NCBI GenBank assembly: GCA_002733485.1
Contig: NVVU01000003.1
Coordinates: 1 to 29,128, forward strand
DNA length: 29,128 nt
Direction: 5' to 3'
Origin: Robiginitomaculum sp.
GTDB lineage: Bacteria > Pseudomonadota > Alphaproteobacteria > Caulobacterales > Maricaulaceae
In this document: piece after piece, positions 7,737 to 15,686 of the stretch
Layout of the letters: each line of letters begins with the position of its first letter
Numbering within the stretch: position 1 is the stretch's first letter
Made by a program: the position numbers and the translations under genes
Notes under the pieces: generated by a model
Seen by the model: only the letters and a program-made list of their open reading frames with translations
Told to the model about the DNA's origin: nothing
Databases searched by the model: none

Positions 7737-8711
7737 ATGGCTACACTGATTAACAACACCGATAAGAAACCCGCGCACCGCCACCCGGAAAAGCGTAACC
7801 GGGCTGACACCCCCTTACTGCGCAAGCCGGCATGGATCCGGGTGAAGGCCCCCATGGGAAAGGGCTATTTGGAAACCCGCGCCATTGTAAAGGAAAAGGG
7901 GCTTTTCACAGTTTGCGAAGAGGCGGCTTGCCCCAATATGGGCGAATGCTGGGATAAAAAACACGCCACCTTGATGATTATGGGCGACACCTGCACGCGG
8001 GCCTGCGCCTTTTGCAATGTGCGCACAGGAAAACCAGCACCACTGGATATTGCCGAGCCTGAAAACGCCGCCCGTGCCGTGGTCGAGATGGGCTTAAACC
8101 ATGTTGTCATCACCTCGGTTGATCGCGATGATCTGGAGGATGGCGGGGCGGAACATTTTGCCAAAACCGTCACCGCCATTCGCAAGGCTGCCCCCAATAC
8201 CACCATTGAAATCCTGACCCCTGATTTCCTGCGCAAGGGCAAAGCCGCCGACGTGGTTATAGATTCGCGCCCGGATGTGTTTAATCACAATCTTGAAACC
8301 GTGCCCCGGCTTTACCTCTCTATCCGCCCCGGCGCACGGTATTTTCATTCCCTGCGCCTGTTGCAAAGCGTCAAAGAGCGCGACCCGAACCAGTTTACCA
8401 AATCCGGCTTGATGGTGGGGCTGGGGGAAAGTCGTGAAGAGGTGATGCAGGTGATGGATGATATGCGCGCCGCCGATGTGGATTTCATCACCATTGGCCA
8501 GTATTTGCAGCCAACCCGCAAACACGCCCCCGTGGATCGTTATGTTACGCCTGAGGAGTTTGAAAGCCTTGAGGTTGTGGCCCGTTCAAAAGGTTTTTTA
8601 ATGGTTTCGTCTTCGCCGCTGACCCGCTCCAGCCATCATGCCGGCGAGGATTTTGCACAGCTACAAGAGGCCCGCGCCGCCTTGTCAGAAAAAAACAAAC
8701 AGGCGCTATAA
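7737..8711 (+). CDS. lipA: lipoyl synthase
   Basis: This 324-residue radical-SAM enzyme inserts two sulfur atoms into protein-bound octanoyl groups, completing the lipoyl cofactor of 2-oxoacid dehydrogenases and the glycine cleavage system. The auxiliary-cluster cysteines lie at C60, C65 and C71 (CEEAACPNMGEC). The radical-SAM cluster cysteines are C86, C90 and C93 (CTRACAFC). The C-terminal serine motif (RSSHHAG, R297-S299) supplies the unusual serine ligand. All signature residues are present and the length is normal. I chose the ATG at 7737 (MATLINN); a TTG ten codons earlier would remain open but has no support. The START-like gene begins two bases after the stop, an arrangement common in proteobacteria. 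Confidence 0.95.
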   Translation: MATLINNTDKKPAHRHPEKRNRADTPLLRKPAWIRVKAPMGKGYLETRAIVKEKGLFTVCEEAACPNMGECWDKKHATLMIMGDTCTRACAFCNVRTGKPAPLDIAEPENAARAVVEMGLNHVVITSVDRDDLEDGGAEHFAKTVTAIRKAAPNTTIEILTPDFLRKGKAADVVIDSRPDVFNHNLETVPRLYLSIRPGARYFHSLRLLQSVKERDPNQFTKSGLMVGLGESREEVMQVMDDMRAADVDFITIGQYLQPTRKHAPVDRYVTPEEFESLEVVARSKGFLMVSSSPLTRSSHHAGEDFAQLQEARAALSEKNKQAL

Positions 8712-8713
8712 AA

Positions 8714-9217
8714 ATGGCCCGTCATCATATCTGGAAACGGGTGAAGTTTTGCCCTGATGATGTTTTCATGCTGGCCTCTGATGTCTGTGACTATCCAAAC
8801 TTCATCAAATTTATCAGTGCCGTACGTATTAAAAACGAACAAAAAAAGGGGCATATCCGCACTTTGCTGGCCGAAGTGCGTATTCGCTATCAGTTTATAC
8901 GGGAGCGGTTTTCAACCCATGTGCATTTGAATGCAGGGGAAAGAACCGTAGAGGTAAAACTGGCCAGAGGGCCATTTCGCAAACTTAGCAATCACTGGAA
9001 TGTTCATGCCCTGGATGATGGCTCGTCCCTTGTGGAGTTCAAGGTCGATTACGAGCTGAACATCCCGTTTCTCAGCCAATTGCTCAGCACCAGAGAAGAC
9101 CGGGCTGCGGCCTCAATCATGAAGGCCTTTGAACGCCGCGCCGCCGAGCGCTTTGAAGGCGTTGGCGGGGAGGATCAGGCTGTGGAAGCGCAAATAGCGG
9201 CGATCAAAGCTAGTTAA
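8714..9217 (+). CDS. START/Coq10-like ubiquinone-binding protein (RatA family)
   Basis: This 167-residue protein of the SRPBCC/START fold is of the Coq10p/RatA type, which binds hydrophobic ligands such as ubiquinone and supports respiratory electron transfer. Family-like features include the N-terminal stretch leading to VCDYPNFIKF (about residues 22-31) and the pairing of an RFSTHVHL strand with an ELNIPFLSQLL helix entry near the end. No signal peptide is present. The E. coli homologue RatA has been described as a toxin acting on ribosomes, but the alphaproteobacterial members are better read as Coq10 homologues. The gene starts two bases after lipA and is probably co-transcribed. Its 3' end overlaps convergent pncC by four bases. 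Confidence 0.8.
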   Translation: MARHHIWKRVKFCPDDVFMLASDVCDYPNFIKFISAVRIKNEQKKGHIRTLLAEVRIRYQFIRERFSTHVHLNAGERTVEVKLARGPFRKLSNHWNVHALDDGSSLVEFKVDYELNIPFLSQLLSTREDRAAASIMKAFERRAAERFEGVGGEDQAVEAQIAAIKAS

Positions 9218-9705
9218 TCAAACGCTTCGGCCAGCATCCTCAAGGCCACACGCACGCTTTCCATACGCACAATTGGCCGCCCAGGATCACCAAACTGGTG
9301 CGTGATCGTTCTAGTTTTTGCGCCAATACGGGCGCAGGCAAAGCAAACTGTGCCCACAGGTTTTTCCGCCGTGCCGCCGCCGGGACCGGCAATGCCGGTC
9401 AGGGAGACCGAAACGTCAGCAGCCGAGTGTGCCAAAGCCCCTTCGGCCATCAGCAGAGCCACTTCCTCACTCACTGCGCCATGTTCAACCAAAATGCTTT
9501 GCGGTACGCCCAGCATTGAGGACTTTGCCTTGTAGGAATATGTGGAAAAGCCACGATCAAAAACGTCAGAAGAACCGGAAACTGCCGTTAATGCGGCACT
9601 GACCAAGCCCCCGGTACAACTTTCTGCGGTGGTGATCATGGCATGCTTATCGCGCGCCTTTTGCAATGCCGTTTTGGCAAGTTCTAAAACATCTTCGGAA
9701 AACAT
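9214..9705 (-). CDS. pncC: nicotinamide-nucleotide amidohydrolase (CinA C-terminal domain)
   Basis: This 163-residue stand-alone CinA-C domain deamidates nicotinamide mononucleotide to nicotinate mononucleotide in pyridine nucleotide salvage. The active-site stretch TTAESCTGG and the glycine-rich GIAGPGGGTAEKPVGTV segment are both present in the expected order and spacing, so it should be active. The N-terminal molybdopterin-binding-like domain of full-length CinA is absent, as in most proteobacterial PncC proteins. I start at the ATG at 9705 because GAGG lies five bases upstream; an in-frame TTG ten codons earlier has no ribosome binding site. It lies 93 bases downstream of ispDF on the same strand, with an 8-bp inverted repeat (9731-9738 and 9758-9765) in the gap. 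Confidence 0.9.
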   Translation of the reverse strand: MFSEDVLELAKTALQKARDKHAMITTAESCTGGLVSAALTAVSGSSDVFDRGFSTYSYKAKSSMLGVPQSILVEHGAVSEEVALLMAEGALAHSAADVSVSLTGIAGPGGGTAEKPVGTVCFACARIGAKTRTITHQFGDPGRPIVRMESVRVALRMLAEAFD

Positions 9706-9798
9706 AGGGGCCTCGTGGAAAACATAGTCAGACAAGCGACGTTATCGTTATGAAAAGCGCTTGTCCCGCAAATAACCGCAGGAAATGCAGCGCATTTT

Positions 9799-10959
9799 TC
9801 AGGGGGCAGATACCTGCACACTCACCGTCGCCATAGCGGCCAGCCCTTCGCCTCGTCCGGTAAAGCCCAAGCCTTCGGTTGTTGTTGCCTTGGTGCTGAT
9901 CCGTGCCAAAGGCAGGTCCAGAAGTTCAGACAAACGAGCGCGCATGGCTTGGCGGTGGGGTTTAATTTTTGGGCGTTCACAGATGATCGTCAGATCTACA
10001 TGCAAAAGGCGGGCACTCTGGCGCGCAAGAAGGACCATGGCTTTTGCTAGAAACACCTTAGAATCAGTGCCTCGCCATTGTGGATCGGATGGGGGAAAGT
10101 GATCGCCAATATCGCCCGCGCCAATGGTGCCCAAAATGGCATCGGTCAAAGCGTGCAAGGCTGCATCGGCATCGGAATGGCCCAACAGAGCCAGATCACC
10201 GGGGATGGAAACGCCACAGAGCATCATCGCTTTGCCGGGGATCAGCTTGTGAACATCATAGCCAGTACCCGTAATCGTCAGCATTGGTTTTTGCACACCA
10301 AGAACCCGCTCCGCCCGCTCCAGATCGCCAGCATGGGTAATCTTGAAATTATCCATATCACCCGCTACCAGAATACAATTCAATCCCGCCGCTTTGGCCA
10401 GTGCCAGATCATCGGCAAAGGCACTGGTTTCCCTGGCGTTCGCATAGGCGTTCATGAGCGGCGCATAGGGAAAGGCCTGCGGTGTTTGCACCTGTACAAG
10501 TCCAGCGCGAGAAACATCCTCAACAGGCATGCCATGCGCATCGATACGCTTTAGCGCATCACTAAGGTTCAGGCTGGGGGCGGCGCCATGCTCTGCGGTT
10601 GTGTTGGCAATCAGGCGGCTGATCAGGGCTTTGCTGATCATTGGGCGCGCCGCATCATGGATCAAGACAATATCGGGCGGATCAGCCTGCAGGGCCGCAA
10701 GGCCAGCCCGCACCGAGGCCGTCCGCGTGGCGCCGCCAAAAACGGTCCGCACATTCAATTCATCACTAGCCTGCGCAAAAAGAGCCGCATCATCAGGCGC
10801 AATAACCGCAAGGACGCTGCTCACCTCTGGGTGGTCCAGAAACGCCTTCAGCGTGTGCCTGAACACAGGAATGCCTGCAAGTCTTTGATACTGCTTTGGT
10901 ATTTCACCACCATACCGCGTTCCCTGGCCAGCACCAACGACGATAACTGCACAATTCAT
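9799..10959 (-). CDS. ispDF: bifunctional IspD/IspF of the MEP isoprenoid pathway
   Basis: This 386-residue fusion covers two non-consecutive steps of the MEP pathway. Residues 1 to about 225 are IspD, which couples CTP to methylerythritol 4-phosphate; its nucleotide loop GAGQGTRYGGEIPKQ is at 9-23. Residues from about 226 are IspF, which cyclises the diphosphocytidyl intermediate. Its metal ligands are visible as D235 and H237 (GTGYDVHKL) and H269 (HSDADAALHA). The fused form is typical of alpha- and epsilonproteobacteria and helps place this organism. The gene is divergent from dusB across a 77-base gap that must hold both promoters; no clear hexamers were found there. Both active sites look complete. 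Confidence 0.95.
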   Translation of the reverse strand: MNCAVIVVGAGQGTRYGGEIPKQYQRLAGIPVFRHTLKAFLDHPEVSSVLAVIAPDDAALFAQASDELNVRTVFGGATRTASVRAGLAALQADPPDIVLIHDAARPMISKALISRLIANTTAEHGAAPSLNLSDALKRIDAHGMPVEDVSRAGLVQVQTPQAFPYAPLMNAYANARETSAFADDLALAKAAGLNCILVAGDMDNFKITHAGDLERAERVLGVQKPMLTITGTGYDVHKLIPGKAMMLCGVSIPGDLALLGHSDADAALHALTDAILGTIGAGDIGDHFPPSDPQWRGTDSKVFLAKAMVLLARQSARLLHVDLTIICERPKIKPHRQAMRARLSELLDLPLARISTKATTTEGLGFTGRGEGLAAMATVSVQVSAP

Positions 10960-11036
10960 CCGCGCGCTCCCTTTACAAAGCCAATTTTTCCCGCAATCAG
11001 TGCTTAAAGTTTAAGCAGATCACACAGAAACCCCTT

Positions 11037-12041
11037 ATGTCCCTTATTGTAGACAATCTGACGCTTGGCAATCGTGTAATTCTGGCACCCATGTCAGGAA
11101 TTACCGATTTACCCTTTCGCATACAGGTCAAAAGGCTGGGGGCCGGGCTGGTTGTCAATGAGATGACCGCCAGTAAAGAGCTGGTCAATGGCCGCAAGGA
11201 TATGCTGCGCAAGATTGCCGCCAGCGCTGAAGCGGCACCGCTGGCGGTCCAGATTGCCGGGCGCGAAGCCCACTGGATGAGCGAGGCGGCGAAACTGGCC
11301 GAAGATGCAGGCGCAAAGTTGATTGATATTAATATGGGCTGCCCTTCGCGCAAAGTGACCAAGGGGGCCACTGGATCAGCATTAATGCGCGATCTGGACC
11401 ATGCCCTAAGCCTGATCGAGGCCACCATTGCAGCGGTCAAGGTGCCCATCAGCGTTAAAATGCGCCTGGGCTGGGACCATGACAGCCTGAATGCACCAGA
11501 ACTGGCCAGACGCGCCCAAAATGCCGGCGCGGCCATGATTACCGTGCATGGGCGCACGCGGTGCCAGTTTTATAAGGGCAAGGCCGATTGGCACGCGGTG
11601 AGAAATATCGCCCGGGCGGTGCAAATCCCGGTCATTGTCAATGGCGATATTAACAGCGTAGAGGATGCGAAAACGGCGCTGAAACAGTCCGGCGCTGATG
11701 GGGTGATGATCGGGCGCGGGGCGTGCGGCCAACCATGGTTGCCAGGTTTTATTGCGTCGGCGCTGGATGGAAAAGCGGCGCAATTGCCGCCAAACCTTGC
11801 CACGCATTTCTCCCTGTTGGCAGAACAGTTTGACGGCACATTGAGCCTTTATGGCAAAGCGCTGGGCCTGCGTATGTTTCGCAAGCATCTGGCATGGAGC
11901 ATAGAGGCCGCGCCTTTGCAAATAGATGAAAAAGAGCGCAGGCAATTGCGTTCTGAGGCCTGTCAGTTAAAAACGATAGACGCGGTTATGGCGCTGATTG
12001 ACAGTCTGGCTAGGACGGAAATGCCGTGCCTGGCCGCATGA
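11037..12041 (+). CDS. dusB: tRNA-dihydrouridine synthase (DusB/NifR3)
   Basis: This 334-residue FMN-dependent TIM-barrel enzyme reduces specific uridines of tRNA to dihydrouridine. The proton-donating cysteine is C102 in NMGCPSRKVTKGATGSALM, and the FMN-phosphate stretch (GADGVMIGRGACGQPW) lies near residues 219-234. In alphaproteobacteria this gene (nifR3) normally heads the nifR3-ntrB-ntrC operon. Here its TGA overlaps the ntrC ATG directly as ATGA, leaving no room for ntrB. It is divergent from ispDF. Its ribosome binding site is weak (CAGAAAC region), and I use the first ATG because the conserved LTLGNRVILAPMSGITD strand follows at once. Confidence 0.95.
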   Translation: MSLIVDNLTLGNRVILAPMSGITDLPFRIQVKRLGAGLVVNEMTASKELVNGRKDMLRKIAASAEAAPLAVQIAGREAHWMSEAAKLAEDAGAKLIDINMGCPSRKVTKGATGSALMRDLDHALSLIEATIAAVKVPISVKMRLGWDHDSLNAPELARRAQNAGAAMITVHGRTRCQFYKGKADWHAVRNIARAVQIPVIVNGDINSVEDAKTALKQSGADGVMIGRGACGQPWLPGFIASALDGKAAQLPPNLATHFSLLAEQFDGTLSLYGKALGLRMFRKHLAWSIEAAPLQIDEKERRQLRSEACQLKTIDAVMALIDSLARTEMPCLAA

Positions 12042-13366
12042 GTGCGTCCAAGAGAATATTGCTGGCGCATAACGAGCGCATAGCGCGGCAAACGCTGGCC
12101 CGGGATTTAACGCAAAAAGGTTATGACGTGCGCGCCACCGAGGGCTTTGATCCTTTGTGGCGCTGGGTGCGGGCCGGCGAGGGAGATCTGGTCCTCATTG
12201 ATGTGGATATTACTGATCCGGCGCGCAATGGGTTTGAACTCCTCAAACAAATCCGCGAGGCCTATCCCCATATCCCCGTTCTGGTGCTCAGCGCGGAAAA
12301 TACCGTGCTGACCTCATTATTATCGGCGCGCTTTGGGGCTTTTGACTATTTTCCCAAACCTTTCAGCTTTGAGCAATTGGCCGCCTCGATTGGCCGAGCG
12401 CTCCCGGTTGGTGAGGTTCCAAAAGTAAAGACCAGCACCAAAACAGACCTGCCACTGGTCGGCACCTCCGATGTGATGCAGACTGTTTACCGGCTGATTG
12501 CCCAGGCCACACAATCAAACCTGCCGGTGCTGATTACCGGCGAAACAGGCACCGGAAAGAGCCTTGTGGCCAAAATGCTGCATGAATACAGCAATAATGC
12601 CGAGGGAAACTGCACAATTGTGAATTTCCCTCTGGATGGCAGAGACTTTTCTCAAGAACTGGAAAAATGTACTGCCTACCCAAAGGGGGGGACACTGATT
12701 TTAGATGAAATCAGTGCCGCCACAGCAGAGCAGCAGGCCTATTTAATCAGTTTTCTTAGCCGTCTTGATGCCCAAAGCGCCACTTTGCGTATTGTCTCGA
12801 CAACGCGGCAAAACCTAGGTGGTGAAGGCATTGATGCTCCGTTAAGTCACCAACTTCTCTATCGTTTAAATACAATCCCCATGCATTTGCCACCGCTAAG
12901 AGAGCGCGAAGGCGATGTTATTGAACTGGCACAAACCTTTCTTGCCAAAGTCAGCAAAAATACAAAAACCCTTAGTAGGCAGGCAGAGAACAGCCTGACG
13001 GGCAGGGCCTGGCCCGGTAATGTTCGTGAATTGCAAAACACAATCGAACGGGCCAGCCTGATGGCCAAGACCGATAGGGTATGTCCAGAAGATATTGAAT
13101 GGACAACAGACAAGGTGCCGCAAGGTGACGCAGACAGTGCGGTGGAAGATGCGATAAGCCGGGCCTTGGCTATTTATTTTGGAAGACAGGAGGGCAGGCC
13201 CTTGGCACCAGACCTGTATCCGCAAATTCTGGGGTCGCTGGAGCGCCCTTTATTGCGCCAGATCATGGGCATGGCCGCTGGCAATCAACTGAAAGCCGCC
13301 AGAATGCTGGGTATAAACAGAAATACCTTGCATAAAAAGCTGGTGCATTACCGGCTTCTTCCTTAA
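12038..13366 (+). CDS. ntrC: NtrC-like response regulator with degenerate receiver and AAA+ domain
   Basis: This 442-residue protein has the NtrC order: receiver (5-120), AAA+ domain (about 140-365) and a Fis-type helix-turn-helix (about 405-440, with AARMLGINRNTLHKKL). The receiver keeps the phosphoacceptor D55, S85 and K107, but the two magnesium-binding acids are replaced (H11, N12), so normal phosphorylation is doubtful. Walker A (GETGTGKS, 168-175) and Walker B (LILDEIS) are present, yet the stretch between them is about 15 residues shorter than in enteric NtrC and has no GAFTGA loop. The first arginine-finger position is S270, while R276 is kept. Sigma-54 activation is therefore unlikely. 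Some alphaproteobacterial NtrC proteins (Rhodobacter capsulatus, Caulobacter) also lack GAFTGA. I chose the ATG at 12038, coupled to dusB, over a GTG four codons earlier. No ntrB adjoins it. Confidence 0.85.
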   Translation: MSASKRILLAHNERIARQTLARDLTQKGYDVRATEGFDPLWRWVRAGEGDLVLIDVDITDPARNGFELLKQIREAYPHIPVLVLSAENTVLTSLLSARFGAFDYFPKPFSFEQLAASIGRALPVGEVPKVKTSTKTDLPLVGTSDVMQTVYRLIAQATQSNLPVLITGETGTGKSLVAKMLHEYSNNAEGNCTIVNFPLDGRDFSQELEKCTAYPKGGTLILDEISAATAEQQAYLISFLSRLDAQSATLRIVSTTRQNLGGEGIDAPLSHQLLYRLNTIPMHLPPLREREGDVIELAQTFLAKVSKNTKTLSRQAENSLTGRAWPGNVRELQNTIERASLMAKTDRVCPEDIEWTTDKVPQGDADSAVEDAISRALAIYFGRQEGRPLAPDLYPQILGSLERPLLRQIMGMAAGNQLKAARMLGINRNTLHKKLVHYRLLP

Positions 13367-13401
13367 GTCCTGACCTTTTTGTTGAAATTTAGCAACAGGT
13401 G

Positions 13402-13417
13402 TGGCAAAAGTGTCGCT
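13402..13417 (+). promoter_or_regulatory. sigma-54-like -24/-12 element before ntrY
   Basis: TGGCAAAAGTGTCGCT matches the sigma-54 consensus with GG at 13403-13404 and GC at 13415-13416, the invariant 10-base spacing. The -24 part TGGCA is exact and the -12 part reads TCGCT instead of TTGCT. Transcription would start near 13427, which agrees with the ATG at 13446 and its GGAG box. A dyad TGTTG-N8-CAACA (13380-13397) lies just upstream. It is a candidate only. Confidence 0.4.
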
Positions 13418-13445
13418 AATGACCTTGCCACGGAGCCTTTTCCCT

Positions 13446-15686
13446 ATGGAAAAAGCAATACGTCCCCACCAAAGCGTTGATGCGCGATTTGCCCGTCCGG
13501 TAAATCTGCTCAGCTCTGCGCTGTTTGGGGCTGCCTATGCCATCGCCATTGTGGTGACGGCCCTGGGGGCATTCTTTACCTTATCAGGGGCAGGGCAGTT
13601 CGGTCCGGGCAGCCTGTTTTTGCTTGCCGTGCTGGTCGGCAATCTGGTTCTCATTCTGGGGCTTGCCAGTTATGTCATCTGGCGGCTTGGGCGTTTATGG
13701 GGGTCGCGTACCCACGGGGAAACCGCGCCAAAGCTGCACTTGAGATTTGCCGGCATGTTCAGTATGGCTGCGGTGCTGCCGGCCATTATTGTGGCCATCT
13801 TTTTTGCCGTGGTTTATACGCGCGGCATTGAATACTGGTTTTCTGATCGCGTTGGGACGTTGACCAATAATATTGTCTCGGTCGCCCGCGCAACGCTGCA
13901 GGCACAAGCCGATGAAGTGTACAGCGAAATTCCGCCAATGGTGAATGATCTTAATCATCCGCAAGCGGTCAAGAACTTCGAGGAAGGCCCGATTGTCTTT
14001 ACGGATTATTTACGTTTTCAGGCCGAGCGCCGTTTTTTTCAGGCCGTCTATATACTGCAAGGCAATGGCACGGTTATGCGTCGTGTTGAGGCCAGTGATG
14101 CCCCTGACTTTGTGGTGCCATCGACGGAGGCGTTCAAAGCGGCTGAATCCGGGCGCGTAAACCTGCAACTTGATAGCGAGCAAAATATGATCCGAGGTCT
14201 GGCCAAGCTGTCGGCCTATGATAATGCCTATCTCTATGTTGTGCGCTTTGCCACAGGGGATAGTCTCAGCATGCTTGCCGAGGCCAATAAAGCGCTCGAT
14301 GCCTTTCAGGAAGCGGAAAACAGGCGTGGGCGGTTGGCTGGCTCATTTGCCCTGATCTATTTTGAAACCGCACTTCTGGTGCTGATCGGCGCGATCTGGG
14401 TGGGGCTGGCGGCGGCTACGCGCATTGTGGTGCCCATTGGCAGGCTGGCACAAGCCGCCCAGCGGGTTCGCGACGGCGATTTAATGGCCCGCGTCAGCGC
14501 CGGTAATGAAAATGATGAAGTTGCTGAATTATCACGAGATTTCAATGAAATGACAGCACAACTTCAATCGCAAAGACAAGAGCTTATAAGCGCGCATCAG
14601 GAAACCGAAAGCCGCCGCCAGTTCATTGAAACTGTGCTGTCCGGGGTGAGTGCCGGTGTGCTCGATCTGGATGCGCAGGGGCGCATTGGTTTTGCCAACC
14701 CCTCTGCGCTGACGTTATTGCGGTGTGATGAAGCCGACATTAAGGGTAAAAAACTGAAGACCTGCATTCCAGAATTCTCACATTTGCTGACCAAAGCTCG
14801 TCATTCACCGGACCGCAAGGCCGAAGGTCAGGTCGAGTTAAGTGGCAAAGACGGGGCCATACATTTAAATACCAAAGTTGCCCCAAGTGGGCGGGGAAAA
14901 GCCCATGGTTATGTGATCACTTTTGATGATATGAGCCGCGCCATTGCCGCTCAGCGCAGCGCCGCCTGGCGTGAAGTTGCCCGCCGGATCGCCCATGAAA
15001 TCAAGAACCCGCTCACCCCGATTCAACTTTCTGCAGAACGATTAAAACGTAAGTACCGCAATACCTTAACCACGGATACGGATGTTTTTGACAAATGTGT
15101 CAGCACCATTATACGTCAGGTGTCAGATATTGGTCGCATGGTCGATGAATTTTCTTCCTTTGCACGCATGCCAGTCCCCAAAACGACGGCCATTGATCTT
15201 GGTAAACTGGTCCGTGACGCGGTTTTTGCCCAGCATGTGGCCTTTCCCGACATCACGTTTTCCAGCCAGCTGCCGGCGCACAAAGTGGTGGCTTGGGGCG
15301 ATGAGCGCCTAGCCTCACAAGCTGTCGGCAATATATTGAAAAACGCCGCTGAAGCTATTGTGGGGGCTGAAGATGGGGCCAGACCAAAAGAGATCACGGT
15401 AACAATAGGGGAAACCCCGCACGGCAAAACCGTCAATATTATTGATAATGGCCCCGGCTGGCCTAAGCGGGGCCGGGAGCGCCTGCTGGAGCCTTATATG
15501 ACCACGCGGGAAAAAGGGACCGGGCTGGGGCTGGCGATCGTGAACCGGATTATGGAAGATCATAATGGTGATTTGCAATTACTCGACCGTGATGATGGCA
15601 AAACTGGCGCCGTTGTTGCGTTGCGTTTTCCCTTGCCACCAGAAGATAAAATGAAGATTGTAAAAACAGAGAAAAGAGAAGCCTGA
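13446..15686 (+). CDS. ntrY: NtrY-type membrane sensor histidine kinase
   Basis: This kinase of about 746 residues is the partner of NtrX, linked in alphaproteobacteria to nitrogen, redox and envelope control. Two N-terminal membrane helices and a third near AVLPAIIVAIFFAVV precede a roughly 150-residue extracytoplasmic domain. A fourth helix (LIYFETALLVLIGAIWVGLA) follows, then HAMP, a PAS domain (RQFIETVLSGVSAGVLDLD), and HisKA with the phosphorylated histidine in AHEIKNPLTPIQL. HATPase_c shows N (NILKNAAEAI), G1 (DNGPGW) and G2 (GTGLGLAIV) boxes. All catalytic elements are intact. I use the ATG at 13446 because GGAG lies at 13432-13435; a GTG at 13401 is open but overlaps the sigma-54-like element. 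The stop shares one base with the ntrX start (TGATG). Confidence 0.9.
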   Translation: MEKAIRPHQSVDARFARPVNLLSSALFGAAYAIAIVVTALGAFFTLSGAGQFGPGSLFLLAVLVGNLVLILGLASYVIWRLGRLWGSRTHGETAPKLHLRFAGMFSMAAVLPAIIVAIFFAVVYTRGIEYWFSDRVGTLTNNIVSVARATLQAQADEVYSEIPPMVNDLNHPQAVKNFEEGPIVFTDYLRFQAERRFFQAVYILQGNGTVMRRVEASDAPDFVVPSTEAFKAAESGRVNLQLDSEQNMIRGLAKLSAYDNAYLYVVRFATGDSLSMLAEANKALDAFQEAENRRGRLAGSFALIYFETALLVLIGAIWVGLAAATRIVVPIGRLAQAAQRVRDGDLMARVSAGNENDEVAELSRDFNEMTAQLQSQRQELISAHQETESRRQFIETVLSGVSAGVLDLDAQGRIGFANPSALTLLRCDEADIKGKKLKTCIPEFSHLLTKARHSPDRKAEGQVELSGKDGAIHLNTKVAPSGRGKAHGYVITFDDMSRAIAAQRSAAWREVARRIAHEIKNPLTPIQLSAERLKRKYRNTLTTDTDVFDKCVSTIIRQVSDIGRMVDEFSSFARMPVPKTTAIDLGKLVRDAVFAQHVAFPDITFSSQLPAHKVVAWGDERLASQAVGNILKNAAEAIVGAEDGARPKEITVTIGETPHGKTVNIIDNGPGWPKRGRERLLEPYMTTREKGTGLGLAIVNRIMEDHNGDLQLLDRDDGKTGAVVALRFPLPPEDKMKIVKTEKREA

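Noticed and set aside
9731..9765. GACAAGCG/CGCTTGTC inverted repeat between ispDF and pncC as a terminator
   Set aside because: The loop is 19 bases and no T-run follows on the minus strand, so it was not listed as a terminator.
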